From assembly GCA_964580105.1 (NCBI GenBank), contig CAZOJJ010000006.1, positions 33,326 to 97,325 of the forward strand: a stretch of 64,000 nucleotides of DNA, given 5' to 3'. Shown here one piece after another: positions 53,042-62,783 of the stretch. Made by a program: the position numbers and the translations under genes. How positions within the stretch are numbered: position 1 is the first letter of the stretch; every line of letters begins with the position of its first letter. Source of the stretch: CAZOJJ01 sp964580105. Its GTDB lineage: Bacteria; Bacteroidota; Rhodothermia; Rhodothermales; Rubricoccaceae. The notes under the pieces were generated by a model, which saw only the letters and a list, made by a program, of their open reading frames with translations, ran no database searches and was not told where the DNA came from.

Positions 53042-53120
53042 GACGTTCCCACCACCAGCCTAGGAGCTGGCCACGTAGTGAGACGCCTCTCGAAAGAGAC
53101 GACTGCTCCCTTAGACACAT
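52989..53120 (-). ncRNA. Candidate structured small RNA with intrinsic terminator
   Basis: Three hairpins in a row on the minus strand. First, CGTCTCT-TTCG-AGAGGCG (53101 to 53084), a 7-bp stem with a UUCG tetraloop. Second, CCAGC-N6-GCTGG (53070 to 53055). Third, a 10-bp stem GGCGCGGCCT/AGGCCGCGCC (53041 to 53001) that encloses GGACC...GGTCC and is followed by GGCGTC then TTTTTT (52994-52989). Both flanking genes have their own promoter motifs, so the RNA would be an independent unit of about 120-140 nt. Not recognised as 6S, SRP, tmRNA or RNase P RNA (their conserved motifs are absent). The 5' end is a guess; no promoter motif was found. Confidence 0.55.
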
Positions 53121-53270
53121 CCGCACCCTCCGGCATAACCCCTCCCCCTAACTTTTTTCGGCGCGTCGAGCCGGCCGGCCCGACACGAGCGACGTGGAGG
53201 ACGCGCGGACCGTGCGCGACCCGGCGCACACGAAGCGCCGGTGCCGTACCGAGTGTGACGGCCGGCCGGG

Positions 53271-53279
53271 TATCTTGGC
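53271..53279 (+). promoter_or_regulatory. Candidate -7 element TATCTTGGC
   Basis: First T is 32 bases before the ATG of the DUF1905/YdeI gene. Confidence 0.4.
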
Positions 53280-53302
53280 GCGTTCCCCCTCCTCTCGGCC
53301 CG

Positions 53303-53797
53303 ATGCCCGAGCCCGTCACGTTCCCCGCGCCCGTGCTCCAGCAGGAGGACGGCCAGCGCTACCACTACGTCCCCCTCCCGGCCGACGTCGCCACCGCGTT
53401 CGAGCGGGAGGGCGTCCGCCGCGTCGTCGCCACGGTCAACGGGACGCCCATCCGCCGGGGCATCCTCAACCGCGCCGACGGCGAGCGCTACCTCGCCCTC
53501 GGCATCGGCTTCCTCCGCGACGTGGGCGCGGCCTACGGCGACACCGTCGTGGTCGAGCTGGCGGCCGACCCCGAGCCCGACCGCATCGACCTGGGCGAGG
53601 AGCTCGAGGCGGTGCTGGAACAGGACGAGGAGGCCGCCGCGCGGTTCTACGGATTCACGCTCGGCAACCAGCGCTCGCTCGCCTCCTACGTGACGAGCGC
53701 CAAGCGGCCTGAGACGCGCGTCAAGCGTGCGCTCGATCTGGCCCACAAGCTGCGGACCTACACGCTCTACGGTGACCTCCACCCGGAGAAGCGGTAG
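53303..53797 (+). CDS. DUF1905 / YdeI-OmpD-associated protein
   Basis: 164 aa. N-terminal DUF1905-type beta barrel (about 1-100: YHYVPLPADVATAF, RRVVATVNGTPIRRGI, GDTVVVELAADPEPD) and C-terminal YdeI-like helical tail (SYVTSAKRPETRVKRALDLAHKLR). YdeI relatives are linked to resistance to cationic peptides, but the function is unproven. The start at 53303 begins the recognised domain; upstream frame crosses the candidate RNA. Confidence 0.85.
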   Translation: MPEPVTFPAPVLQQEDGQRYHYVPLPADVATAFEREGVRRVVATVNGTPIRRGILNRADGERYLALGIGFLRDVGAAYGDTVVVELAADPEPDRIDLGEELEAVLEQDEEAAARFYGFTLGNQRSLASYVTSAKRPETRVKRALDLAHKLRTYTLYGDLHPEKR

Positions 53798-53875
53798 CCC
53801 CGTTCGCCTCGTCCACGCGCCGGCCGGAGGCTCGGCTGCCCACCGGGCTTCTCCGACCTCCGGCCCGATTCGCGC

Positions 53876-54604
53876 TCACGCGTCGTACCGGTCGTGCGCG
53901 GCGGTGTAGTCCGTCACCACCGTCTGGAGGAACTCCAGCGGCGGCATCGGGACCGGATCGAGGCCGAGGCGGTCCTCCACGGCCGCCTTCGCCCGCCGCG
54001 CAAGATCCATCGTCGCCTTCGAGCGCTTTTCCAGGCGCACCTTTACGAGCACGGCGCGGAGCGTCCGCACGTCGGCGTCGGCGAGGCGCTCGGCCTGGGG
54101 GAAGACGGGGACGTAGCCCGCCTCGGGGCGAGCGTAGCGGACCTCGGCGAGACGGACGCGCCGCCGCACCTTGACCACCGTCGTCCCGGCCGCGAGGTCG
54201 CCCAGCCGCTGCGCGTGCTTCGTCACGCCGATGCTCACCACGGCCACGAGCCCGGCGCTGAGCGTGACGTCGAGAAAGCGGAGCAGCCAGCGGAGGACGT
54301 ACTGCCCGAGCGTCGGCTGCGCGCCGTCGAGGCGGGCCACGCGGATCTTCCGCACGCGCTTGCCGGGCGTCTGCCCCTCGAAGAACACCTCGAAGGCGAG
54401 GTGGTAGGCCAGCGGTGGGAGTTGCATGAGCACCCACGTCGTCGTGTTGAAGCCGCCCACGGCGCTGAGCAGCTGCAACGCGAGGAAGAAATACGCGATG
54501 ACGATGGCGATGTCGACGAGGAACGCGAGGATGCGATCCCCGAGTCCCGCCGTGGCGAAGGCGAGGTCGACGTTCTGGGCGGTCCGGACGCGGAGCGGGT
54601 CCAA
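53876..54604 (-). CDS. RDD family membrane protein
   Basis: 242 aa. RDD domain about 8-145 with GLGDRILAFLVDIAIVIAYFF, LAFEVFFEGQTPGKRVRKIRVAR and LGQYVLRWLLRFLDV. The C-terminal about 95 residues are soluble and charged. The start is taken as TTG at 54604 (MDPLRVRTAQNVDLAF), because no ATG/GTG precedes the domain and the reading frame further upstream runs through tandem repeats and the scaffold gap. Divergent from the SpoIIM-DUF58 cluster, a common arrangement; may support transport or envelope stress. Confidence 0.83.
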   Translation of the reverse strand: MDPLRVRTAQNVDLAFATAGLGDRILAFLVDIAIVIAYFFLALQLLSAVGGFNTTTWVLMQLPPLAYHLAFEVFFEGQTPGKRVRKIRVARLDGAQPTLGQYVLRWLLRFLDVTLSAGLVAVVSIGVTKHAQRLGDLAAGTTVVKVRRRVRLAEVRYARPEAGYVPVFPQAERLADADVRTLRAVLVKVRLEKRSKATMDLARRAKAAVEDRLGLDPVPMPPLEFLQTVVTDYTAAHDRYDA

Positions 54605-54637
54605 GGAGTGAGGGGGTGATGGACTGAAGGAGGGAAG

Positions 54638-54646
54638 GGAAAAGTA
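54638..54646 (-). promoter_or_regulatory. Candidate -7 element TACTTTTCC for the RDD gene
   Basis: First T is 42 bases before the proposed TTG start, which supports that start choice. Confidence 0.45.
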
Positions 54647-54723
54647 CGCGAGGGGCCACGTTGCTGGCTGAATCGGGCGCTCGGCCCTCGGCCCTTGCAT
54701 TCCACCCCGGCCGTGGGCAGCTT

Positions 54724-54751
54724 CCCGCAGCCCGCAGCCCGCAGCCCGCAG
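54724..54751. repeat. 7-base tandem repeat CCCGCAG, 4 copies
   Basis: CCCGCAG x4 at 54724-54751 and again at 54879-54906. It is short and slippage-prone and is the likely reason the assembly broke here, so true copy number is uncertain. Confidence 0.9.
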
Positions 54752-54933
54752 CCCAACCATGCGCGAAGCCGTCTTTGTNNNNNNNNNNNNNNNNNNNNNN
54801 NNNNNNNNNNNNNNNNNNNNNNNNNNNNNNNNNNNNNNNNNNNNNNNNNNNNNNNNNNNNNNNNNNNNNNNNNNNNNNCCCGCAGCCCGCAGCCCGCAGC
54901 CCGCAGCCCAACCATGCGCGAAGCCGTCTTTGT
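54724..54933. other. Scaffold gap with duplicated flanks (assembly artefact)
   Basis: 100 N (54779-54878). The 55 bases before the gap (54724-54778) are identical to the 55 bases after it (54879-54933), including the SpoIIM ATG and first codons. The simplest reading is that two contigs overlap by exactly 55 bases and were wrongly joined with a fixed-size gap. The ATG at 54759 is then a duplicate of the real start at 54914. Confidence 0.9.
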
Positions 54934-55903
54934 CCGCCGCCACGCCGACGACTGGGAGGCGTTCGAGCGCCGCCTCGACGCGGGCGAGGTGGGCGACCCC
55001 GACGCCCTGGCCGAGGGCTACGTGCGCCTCACCGACGACCTCGCCTACGCCCGTACGTTCTACCCCGGCTCCGCCACGGCGGCGTACCTCAACGGCCTCG
55101 GCGCGCACGTCCACCACCAGATCTACCGCAACCGGCGCGAGGAGCGCGGGCGGCTCAAGCGGTTCTGGGCCGAGGAGATTCCGCGGACGGTCTACCAGGA
55201 GCGCCGCGCGCTGACGTGGTCGCTCGTGTTCTTCGTGGCCTTCGCCCTCCTCGGCGCGTTCTCGGCCGCCAACGACGGCGCCTTCGTCCGCCTCATCCTC
55301 GGCGACGCCTACGTCAACATGACGCTCGCCAACATCGAGGCGGGCGACCCGATGCGGGTCTACAAGGAGATGTTCCAGGTGGACATGTTCGCGTACATCG
55401 CGCTCAACAACGTCATCGTGTCGTTCCTCGCCTTCACCGGGCTCTTCCCGGTGGGCGACCTCGCCGTGCCGGCGTTCTCGTTCGGGACCGTCTTCGCACT
55501 CTTCCGCAACGGCGTCATGGTGGGGGCCTTCCAGTACTTCTTCTACGAGCAGGGCGTGTTCTGGGAGTCCGTGCGGACGATCTGGATCCACGGCACCATC
55601 GAGATCCTCTCCATCGTCATCGCGGGCGGGGCGGGGCTGGCGATGGGGAACGCGCTGCTGTTTCCGGGGACGTACCCCCGGCTGGTCGCCTTCCGGCGGG
55701 GCGCGCTGCGCGGGATGAAGCTCGTCGTCGGGCTCGTGCCGTTCTTCCTCGCGGCGGCCCTTCTGGAGGCGTTCGTGACGCGCTACACCGGGATGCCGCT
55801 GGCCCTGACGCTGCTGATTATCTTCGGCTCCCTCACGCTCATGGTGGGGTACTTCGTGGTGCTGCCCCGGCGGATCGCCCGGCGGGACCGGGCCGCCCGC
55901 TGA
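54914..55903 (+). CDS. SpoIIM/DUF95 family membrane protein
   Basis: 329 aa. N-terminal helical soluble part (about 1-100), then about five membrane helices (VFFVAFALLGAFSAA, FAYIALNNVIVSFLAFTGLF, WIHGTIEILSIVIAGGAGLAMG, LVVGLVPFFLAAALLEAF, LTLLIIFGSLTLMVGYFVV). Related to stage II sporulation protein M, but non-sporulating bacteria carry it with RDD, MoxR and DUF58 genes, as here. Opens the cluster; the upstream gap does not interrupt it. Confidence 0.87.
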   Translation: MREAVFVRRHADDWEAFERRLDAGEVGDPDALAEGYVRLTDDLAYARTFYPGSATAAYLNGLGAHVHHQIYRNRREERGRLKRFWAEEIPRTVYQERRALTWSLVFFVAFALLGAFSAANDGAFVRLILGDAYVNMTLANIEAGDPMRVYKEMFQVDMFAYIALNNVIVSFLAFTGLFPVGDLAVPAFSFGTVFALFRNGVMVGAFQYFFYEQGVFWESVRTIWIHGTIEILSIVIAGGAGLAMGNALLFPGTYPRLVAFRRGALRGMKLVVGLVPFFLAAALLEAFVTRYTGMPLALTLLIIFGSLTLMVGYFVVLPRRIARRDRAAR

Positions 55904-55917
55904 CCGACGACCGACCG

Positions 55918-57057
55918 ATGTACGACGACCTCGATCCCGCCGGCGGCCTCCTCGCCCGAGAGCGCCCCGAGCACGATGCCGGGGCGATTCGCTTCCAGCG
56001 CGTGCGCGACCTCGGGGGCGTCATCAACGTGACCTTCCAGTTTCTGCGCGAGAACCTCCGCGAGTACGGCCGCGTGCTGCTCGTCCTCCTCGGGCCGGTC
56101 GTACTCGTCGCGGCGCTGGCAAGCTACGTCGCCCAGGTCAACATGGCGGAGGCACTCGTGGTCATGCCGGGCGAGAATGGGGCGCCGGCCGATCCCTTCG
56201 CGCCGCTGGCGGGGCTGTTCACGCCGGCCTATGGCCTGACGATCCTGCTGGCCCTGCTCGCGCAGATTTTGCTCGCTACGTTGACGTACGGGTACATCGA
56301 CCTGTACCGGAGGGGCGAAGCGGGGGCCATCACGCCGGGGCGGGTGTGGGAGGAGGCGCGCCACCTGATGGCCCCCTTTCTGGGCTATGGGTTCCTGTTC
56401 GGCACCCTCATCGCCCTGAGCGTGCTCATCTGGATCGTCCCGTGCCTGGGGACGCTGGCATGGCTCGCCGGGTTCATCTATTTCTGGCCCATCCTCGTGC
56501 TGGTCTTCGTTGCCCGCGCTACGGATCGAGAGGACCTCCGAGGCTCCTGGGAGCGCGCGCGAAGCCTCATAAAGGGCCGGTGGTGGCCGACGTTCGGCGT
56601 GCTGTTCGTAGCCGGGGTGATCCTCGTGATCGTCAACCTCGTGCTCTCCCTCCCGGGCGCCATCGCCGGGTTCGGGATCGGACTCAACAGCCTCTCGCCC
56701 GCGCCGTCCTCCAGCGTCGATCGGGGGCTTTTCGCTATCGGGGCGCTCTTGAGCACGCTGATGTACGCGGCCTATCCGATCTACCTCGTAGCAGCCGCGT
56801 TCCAGTACGGCAGCCTCGTGGAGCAGGAGGAGGGCACGGCGCTCTCGGCCGGCCTCGACGCTCTCGCGGGCCGGGCCGAGGCGGCCCCGGCGGCGCCCGC
56901 GCGGCGCTTCCGGCCGGAGGCCGACGAGGGATTCGGTACCTGGCGCACGGAGCCGCCGGTCTCGGAGCGGCCGCCTTCAGAGCCGTCCGCCTCAGGGCAC
57001 CCGTCCGGCTTCCGGGGCGGCGGTTTCGACGACGACGCAGAAGCGGGGGCGGCGTGA
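55918..57057 (+). CDS. Multi-pass membrane protein in the MoxR cluster
   Basis: 379 aa with about six membrane helices (residues about 40-315) and a Pro/Ser-rich soluble tail (316-379, RRFRPEADEGFGTWRTEPP...). It resembles the glycerophosphoryl-diester/DUF4013-like membrane proteins found beside SpoIIM and DUF4129 genes; I cannot name the family firmly. Its stop overlaps the next gene's GTG (GTGA). Confidence 0.75.
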   Translation: MYDDLDPAGGLLARERPEHDAGAIRFQRVRDLGGVINVTFQFLRENLREYGRVLLVLLGPVVLVAALASYVAQVNMAEALVVMPGENGAPADPFAPLAGLFTPAYGLTILLALLAQILLATLTYGYIDLYRRGEAGAITPGRVWEEARHLMAPFLGYGFLFGTLIALSVLIWIVPCLGTLAWLAGFIYFWPILVLVFVARATDREDLRGSWERARSLIKGRWWPTFGVLFVAGVILVIVNLVLSLPGAIAGFGIGLNSLSPAPSSSVDRGLFAIGALLSTLMYAAYPIYLVAAAFQYGSLVEQEEGTALSAGLDALAGRAEAAPAAPARRFRPEADEGFGTWRTEPPVSERPPSEPSASGHPSGFRGGGFDDDAEAGAA

Positions 57058-58001
57058 CGGTACGGCGGCTCCTGCTGATTCTGGCCGTCGCCCTGGCCGG
57101 TGCGGGCCCGGCGGCAGGGCAGGAGAAAGTGTCGTCGTATCCCATCGCCGAGCCGTACAAGGACAAGCGGATTTTCCCCGCGTCCACGCAGGCCGTGGAC
57201 CCGAAGCGCGTGCCCTACGAAGGCCTCGGCGGGGCCGGTGCGCAGGACGCCGGCTACGAGGCGTACGGTCCCGAAGCGTATGGTCCCGAAGCGTACGGTC
57301 CCGAAGCGTACTGGGACTACCCCGTTCCGCTCGACTCCGCCGCTCTGGCGCCGAAGCCGGCGCCGCGCGACGCCCTCCAGCGCTTCCGTGACGACCCGGC
57401 CTACGCGTACGCCGAGGCCGGGCCACGGGCGCGAGGCCCGACGCTCTGGGAGCGGTTCCGGGCCTGGATCACGCGGAACCTGCTTCGGCCGCTGCGTGAA
57501 GCGGCTCCGCGCCGCTTCTGGGACGTCTTCTGGGGGCTCGTCGCGGTGGCCGTGCTGCTGTACTTCGGGTCGAAGCTGTTCGGCGTCGAGGTCGGCCGGC
57601 TCTTCCGAAGACGGCACGACGGGCCGGACGGCACGACGGCGGGTCCGCTGCTGGACGTGGAGGACATCGGGGCCGTCGACCTCGACCGGTTGCTGCGCCA
57701 GGCGATGGCCGAGGGGCACCACCGCGAGGCCATCCGCTTCCGCTACCTCCGCGTGCTCCAGCGGCTCGCCGCCGACGGCGTCGTCGTCTGGCAGAAGCAC
57801 AAAACCAACCGCGACTACCTCGCCGAGGTGCAGCGCTCGGGCCGGGCGGACCTGGCCGCGCCCTTCGGGGAGGTCACGCGGCTCTTTGCCTGGGTGTGGT
57901 ACGGCGAGGCGCCCGTGGACGCCGTCCGCTACGGCCGGATGACCGCCTCGTTCGACCGTGTCGAGGCCGCCCTCCGCCGCGTCGAGGAGGGGGTGCGATG
58001 A
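57054..58001 (+). CDS. DUF4129 protein with GPEAY repeats
   Basis: 315 aa. Signal peptide (LLLILAVALAGAGPAAGQ), a periplasmic stretch with GPEAY repeated three times (from 15-base DNA repeats), one membrane helix (about 162-180, FWGLVAVAVLLYFGSKLF), and a C-terminal cytosolic DUF4129 domain (AMAEGHHREAIRFRYLRVLQRLAADGVV, KTNRDYLAEVQ, WVWYGEAPVD). Often fused to transglutaminase modules elsewhere; here free. The GTG at 57054 begins the signal peptide and overlaps the upstream stop. Confidence 0.85.
   Translation: MTVRRLLLILAVALAGAGPAAGQEKVSSYPIAEPYKDKRIFPASTQAVDPKRVPYEGLGGAGAQDAGYEAYGPEAYGPEAYGPEAYWDYPVPLDSAALAPKPAPRDALQRFRDDPAYAYAEAGPRARGPTLWERFRAWITRNLLRPLREAAPRRFWDVFWGLVAVAVLLYFGSKLFGVEVGRLFRRRHDGPDGTTAGPLLDVEDIGAVDLDRLLRQAMAEGHHREAIRFRYLRVLQRLAADGVVVWQKHKTNRDYLAEVQRSGRADLAAPFGEVTRLFAWVWYGEAPVDAVRYGRMTASFDRVEAALRRVEEGVR
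57267..57311. repeat. 15-base tandem repeat, 3 copies, in the DUF4129 gene
   Basis: GGTCCCGAAGCGTA(T/C) repeated three times, encoding GPEAY units in the periplasmic linker. In-frame, so length can vary without loss of function. Confidence 0.93.
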
Positions 58002-59242
58002 AAGGGCGCAGCCCCTACCTCCTCGTCGGCGCCCTGGCCGTGGTGTTCGTGCTCGTGCTGCTGTTCCAGCCCCAGCCGCTCGACTGGCGGCCCAACTACG
58101 AGGCCGACTCCGCCACGCCGCTCGGCGCCGAGATCTTCTACGCCCTCCTGCCGGAGTGGGCGGGCGCGCCCGTCGAACTCGTGCCGGACCCGCCGTTCCT
58201 TCACCTGGAGGACACCACGGCGACGAATACGCTCTACTTCTTCCTCACGTCCCGCTTCCACCCCGACGACGTCGAGGCCGAGCGACTCTATCGCTTCGCC
58301 GAGCGCGGCAACACCGTCTTCGTCGCCGCCGAGCACGTCGCGGGGCTCTTCGCCGACACGCTCGGGTTGCCCGAGGCCGCCGCCGAGGCGCTCGGCCTCG
58401 CTCCCGGCCTCTACACCCTCGTCCAGCGCTACGAGTCCGACAGCACGCTCGTGCTCGTCAACCCGGCCGTCCGCCGCGACGGTGGCTACGCGTTCCCGCA
58501 CGACGTGGGGCTCTGGGTGCTGGAGGGCCTCGACCCCGCCCGCACCACCGTCCTCGGGCTCTCGGCCGACTCCCTCGTGACGCTCGTGCGGATCGAGGTG
58601 GGCGAGGGCGCCGTCGTTCTCAGCACGACGCCGTACGCCTTCGCCAACGTGATGCTGGCACGGGAAGGGGAGGCGGCCGACTACCTCGGCGCCGTGCTGG
58701 CCTACCTCCCGGCCGAGCGGATCTGGTGGGACGCCTACCACAAGCCGACGCCCCGGCTGGCCCGAACCCCGATGCGCGTCGTCCTCGCCTCGCCGTCGCT
58801 GCGGTGGGCGTACGGGCTGCTCGTCTTCGGCGCCGCGCTGTTTCTCGTCTTCCGGGGGCGGCGGTGGCAGCGGCCCGTTCCCGTCGTCGAGCCGCCGCCC
58901 AACACGCAACGGGAGTTCGTGCGGACGATAGGCCGCCTCTACGCCGAGCACGACGACCGCCACGCGCTCGTCGAGCGCATGCTCCGCTCCTTCTTCGACC
59001 GCCTCCGCACCCGCCTCGGGCTGACCGACGTGGACTTCTCGGAGGACACCGAGGCGCGCGTGGTGCGACGGTCCGGCCTCCCGGAAAGGCAGGTCCACGC
59101 CCTCTTCGTCCGCTTCCGTCGGCTCCGCCGCACGCCTCGCCCCGACGCCGGGGACCTCGTCCTCCTCGACCGGGCGCTCGACCGGTTCTACGAGGGCATC
59201 GGGGATCGGGAGAGAGAGCCCAATCCCGTGCCGTCCTCCTGA
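57998..59242 (+). CDS. DUF4350 membrane protein
   Basis: 414 aa. N-terminal helix (YLLVGALAVVFVLVLLFQPQP), a periplasmic DUF4350 domain (about 30-250, with ERGNTVFVAAEH and FANVMLAREGEAADYLGAVLAYL), a second helix (about 267-287), and a cytosolic tail with an arginine-rich stretch. The family occurs with MoxR/DUF58. Overlaps the DUF4129 stop by four bases (ATGA). Confidence 0.83.
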   Translation: MKGRSPYLLVGALAVVFVLVLLFQPQPLDWRPNYEADSATPLGAEIFYALLPEWAGAPVELVPDPPFLHLEDTTATNTLYFFLTSRFHPDDVEAERLYRFAERGNTVFVAAEHVAGLFADTLGLPEAAAEALGLAPGLYTLVQRYESDSTLVLVNPAVRRDGGYAFPHDVGLWVLEGLDPARTTVLGLSADSLVTLVRIEVGEGAVVLSTTPYAFANVMLAREGEAADYLGAVLAYLPAERIWWDAYHKPTPRLARTPMRVVLASPSLRWAYGLLVFGAALFLVFRGRRWQRPVPVVEPPPNTQREFVRTIGRLYAEHDDRHALVERMLRSFFDRLRTRLGLTDVDFSEDTEARVVRRSGLPERQVHALFVRFRRLRRTPRPDAGDLVLLDRALDRFYEGIGDREREPNPVPSS

Positions 59243-59417
59243 ACAGCGTGCGCGAAGCCGTATTGATGGCGCATTGATGGCGCGTCCTCCGTCCTCGGGG
59301 GAGAGGACGCGCCGCTGCACAACGGCGACGGAGCCCCTACAGCGTTTCACGCCAAGGTGCCATGAGGCCGAGTGGCTCCTCGTTAGCGATCTTCCGCCGA
59401 CCACGAACCACGACTCC

Positions 59418-60503
<1,086 letters not shown>

Positions 60504-60580
60504 GCGCAGAGGGGGAGGAGTGGAGGACCCAAAGCCGACTTCTCCTCTCTGTCTTTCCGCCTCTCCTCCTTGCCGGACCG

Positions 60581-61948
60581 ATGCGCTCCTTCCTCCGCAG
60601 CCTCTACCTCACGAAGCGCTTCTTCGCCGTCGGCGGGGGGCTGGTGGGGGCGTTCGTGCTCGGGCACTACGTGCCGGCGCTGTTCGCGCTCGGGCGGATC
60701 GGCCTCGTGGCGTTCGTGGCGCTGGTCGGGGTGGACGCCGTGTTGCTGTGGCGCACGCGGAAGGGCAAAGACGGTGGCCTGGAGGCGAAGCGGACCGTCC
60801 CGCCCCAGCTCTCCAACGGCGACCTCAACGTGATCGCCCTCGACCTCACGAGTCGGTACCGCTTCCCCGTCCGCGTCCGCGTCATCGACGAACGGCCCAT
60901 TCAGTTTCAGGTGCGCGACGACGGCGAGGTGGTGGACCTCGCGCCGGAAGCGTCGAAGACGCTCCGCTACACGCTGCGGCCCACCGAGCGGGGGGCGTAC
61001 CGCTTCGGCCACGTCAACCTCTACGCCGCCTCGCCGCTGGGGCTCGTGCTCCGCCGCTTCCGCAGCGGCGCCGAGGCGGAGGCGGCCGTCTATCCCTCCC
61101 TCCTGCAAATGCACCGCTACGCCTTCCTCGCGGCCACCGACCGGCTCACCGAGGTCGGCGTCAAGCGCGTGCGGCGCCTCGGGCACACGATGGAGTTCGA
61201 CCAGATCCGCCCCTACGTGCCCGGCGACGACCGGCGGACGGTCAACTGGAAGGCCACGGCCCGGCGCGGCGGAGGGCCGGGGGCCGGCCCCACCCTCATG
61301 GTGAACCAGTACCAGGAGGAGCGCGCCCAGCCGGTCTACGCCGTGCTCGACATGGGCCGGACGATGCGCTCGCCGTTCGACGGCCTGACGCTCCTCGACC
61401 ACGCCGTCAACACGTCGCTCGTGCTGCTCAACATCGCGCTCACGAAGGGCGACAAGGCCGGCCTCGTGGCCTTCAACGAGGAGATCCGCACGGTCCTCCC
61501 GGCCGACCGCCGCCGGAGCCAGCTGCCCCGCATCCTGGAGGCGCTCTACCGGCTGGAGACGGGCTTCCTCGATCCGTCCTACGAAGCGCTGCTGGCGACG
61601 ACGGAGCGGACGCTCCGCCAGCGCGGGCTGATGCTGCTGTTCACCAACTTCGAGACGCGGAACGGGCTGCGCCGTCAGCTCCCGTACCTCCGGCGGATCG
61701 CCCGGCTGCACCGGCTGGTGGTGGTGTTCTTCGAGAACACGGGGCTCCAGGACGTGCTCGCGGCGCGGGCCGAGCGGGTGGAGGACGTGTACGTGAAGGC
61801 GTTCGCGGAGGGGCTGGCGGTGGAGAAGCGGGAGATTGCGCGGGAGCTGGAGCGCCACGGGATCGGCTCGCTGCTCACGCGGCCCGAGGCGCTCACGGTG
61901 GACGCGATCAACCGGTACCTCCAGCTCAAGGCGCGGGGAGCGTTTTGA
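60581..61948 (+). CDS. DUF58 domain protein
   Basis: 455 aa. Two N-terminal membrane helices (about 16-33, 38-58), then a beta domain and the DUF58 region (GHTMEFDQIRPYVPGDDRRTVNWKATAR) merging into a VWA-like domain (VYAVLDMGRTM, LNIALTKGDKAGLVAFNEEI) whose MIDAS motif reads DMGRTM, not DxSxS. Expected client of the MoxR ATPase. Last gene of the cluster. Confidence 0.92.
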   Translation: MRSFLRSLYLTKRFFAVGGGLVGAFVLGHYVPALFALGRIGLVAFVALVGVDAVLLWRTRKGKDGGLEAKRTVPPQLSNGDLNVIALDLTSRYRFPVRVRVIDERPIQFQVRDDGEVVDLAPEASKTLRYTLRPTERGAYRFGHVNLYAASPLGLVLRRFRSGAEAEAAVYPSLLQMHRYAFLAATDRLTEVGVKRVRRLGHTMEFDQIRPYVPGDDRRTVNWKATARRGGGPGAGPTLMVNQYQEERAQPVYAVLDMGRTMRSPFDGLTLLDHAVNTSLVLLNIALTKGDKAGLVAFNEEIRTVLPADRRRSQLPRILEALYRLETGFLDPSYEALLATTERTLRQRGLMLLFTNFETRNGLRRQLPYLRRIARLHRLVVVFFENTGLQDVLAARAERVEDVYVKAFAEGLAVEKREIARELERHGIGSLLTRPEALTVDAINRYLQLKARGAF

Positions 61949-62025
61949 CGGGCAACGATTTATGGCCTTCGCCAGTCAGGGCAGAAGCGTATCATGGATA
62001 CGTATGAGTTCGAAAATGTAGCCTG

Positions 62026-62646
62026 GTGAGTCTTCCGTCCTTTCACCGAACGCTGCTGTGCATCAGCATCGTGGTGACAGCTGTGCCCTTCCTCGGGGGG
62101 TGCCGGGTGCTCTTTGGGATGGAAGGTGAGACTTTCCCCGATCGCCTCGGCCTCTATGAGTCTGCCGACGCCTCTCCGCACGATACTCTGATTGTACTTG
62201 AACGTACGATGTGCTACGGCTCCTGTCCAGTTTATGAGGTAGCCATCAATGGGAATGGCACCGTATTGCACAACGGAATGCGGAACGTGGAGCGAGAGGG
62301 GATCGCGAGGGCTACAATAGATCCAGATTTGCTGCAGACGTTGCTTCAGGCAATTGAGGAAGTTGGCTATTTCCCCGCGCCGACTTTCCCGCCATGCCCA
62401 CGGTTCTTCACCGATCTATCATCAGTACGAACGGCGGTCCGGCTGGGCGAGCGGATGAATCGCGTCGATCCTTATCACGGGTGTATGGGATGGGGTAGGG
62501 CGGATAAGATGGTCTGGCTATAGGATGAGATTGACAGACTGACCGGTACGAATGATTGGATGGGAGCCGTGAGAGAGGATTGGGGGGGCGAGGAACTTGA
62601 TCTCATCTTTGGTGGCAGTCTGGGGTTCGGCTCGGCGCCCACCTAG
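62026..62646 (+). pseudogene. DUF6438 lipoprotein gene interrupted by an in-frame TAG
   Basis: From the GTG at 62026 it encodes a lipoprotein signal (lipobox FLGGC, Cys26) and a DUF6438 core (LERTMCYGSCPVYEVAINGNG). The frame stops at TAG 62521-62523 after KMVWL (165 codons). Reading past the TAG gives DEIDRLTGTNDWMGAV and more sense codons to a second stop at 62644-62646, which looks like the missing family C-terminus. So the gene is probably broken by one nonsense change, or the stop is read through. GC content is clearly lower than in neighbours, suggesting acquisition. Confidence 0.7.
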
Positions 62647-62783
62647 TCGGCCCACCTCGTCCCCGAGGCGAGCGGTGCTGGTGTATCCGCCTCGGTGATG
62701 GGCCAGACACATCGGCCTACGTGTTCGCTTTCAGGAACGGAGAGCCGGCGCCCGCGTCTGTTTCAGCCGTATTCTCCACGCCG

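Noticed and set aside
53152..53157. Plus-strand T-run as a terminator
   Set aside because: No hairpin precedes it on the plus strand.
52894..53319. Minus-strand reading frame over the spacer between the glycosyltransferase and the DUF1905 gene
   Set aside because: No recognisable protein, and the region has strong RNA hairpins and a terminator instead.
54661..57057. Long plus-strand frames crossing the N gap
   Set aside because: They read through undefined bases and tandem repeats; the gap is probably an assembly artefact.
61949..62646. Lower-GC patch as an insertion sequence or prophage remnant
   Set aside because: No transposase, integrase, terminal repeats or phage genes were seen.
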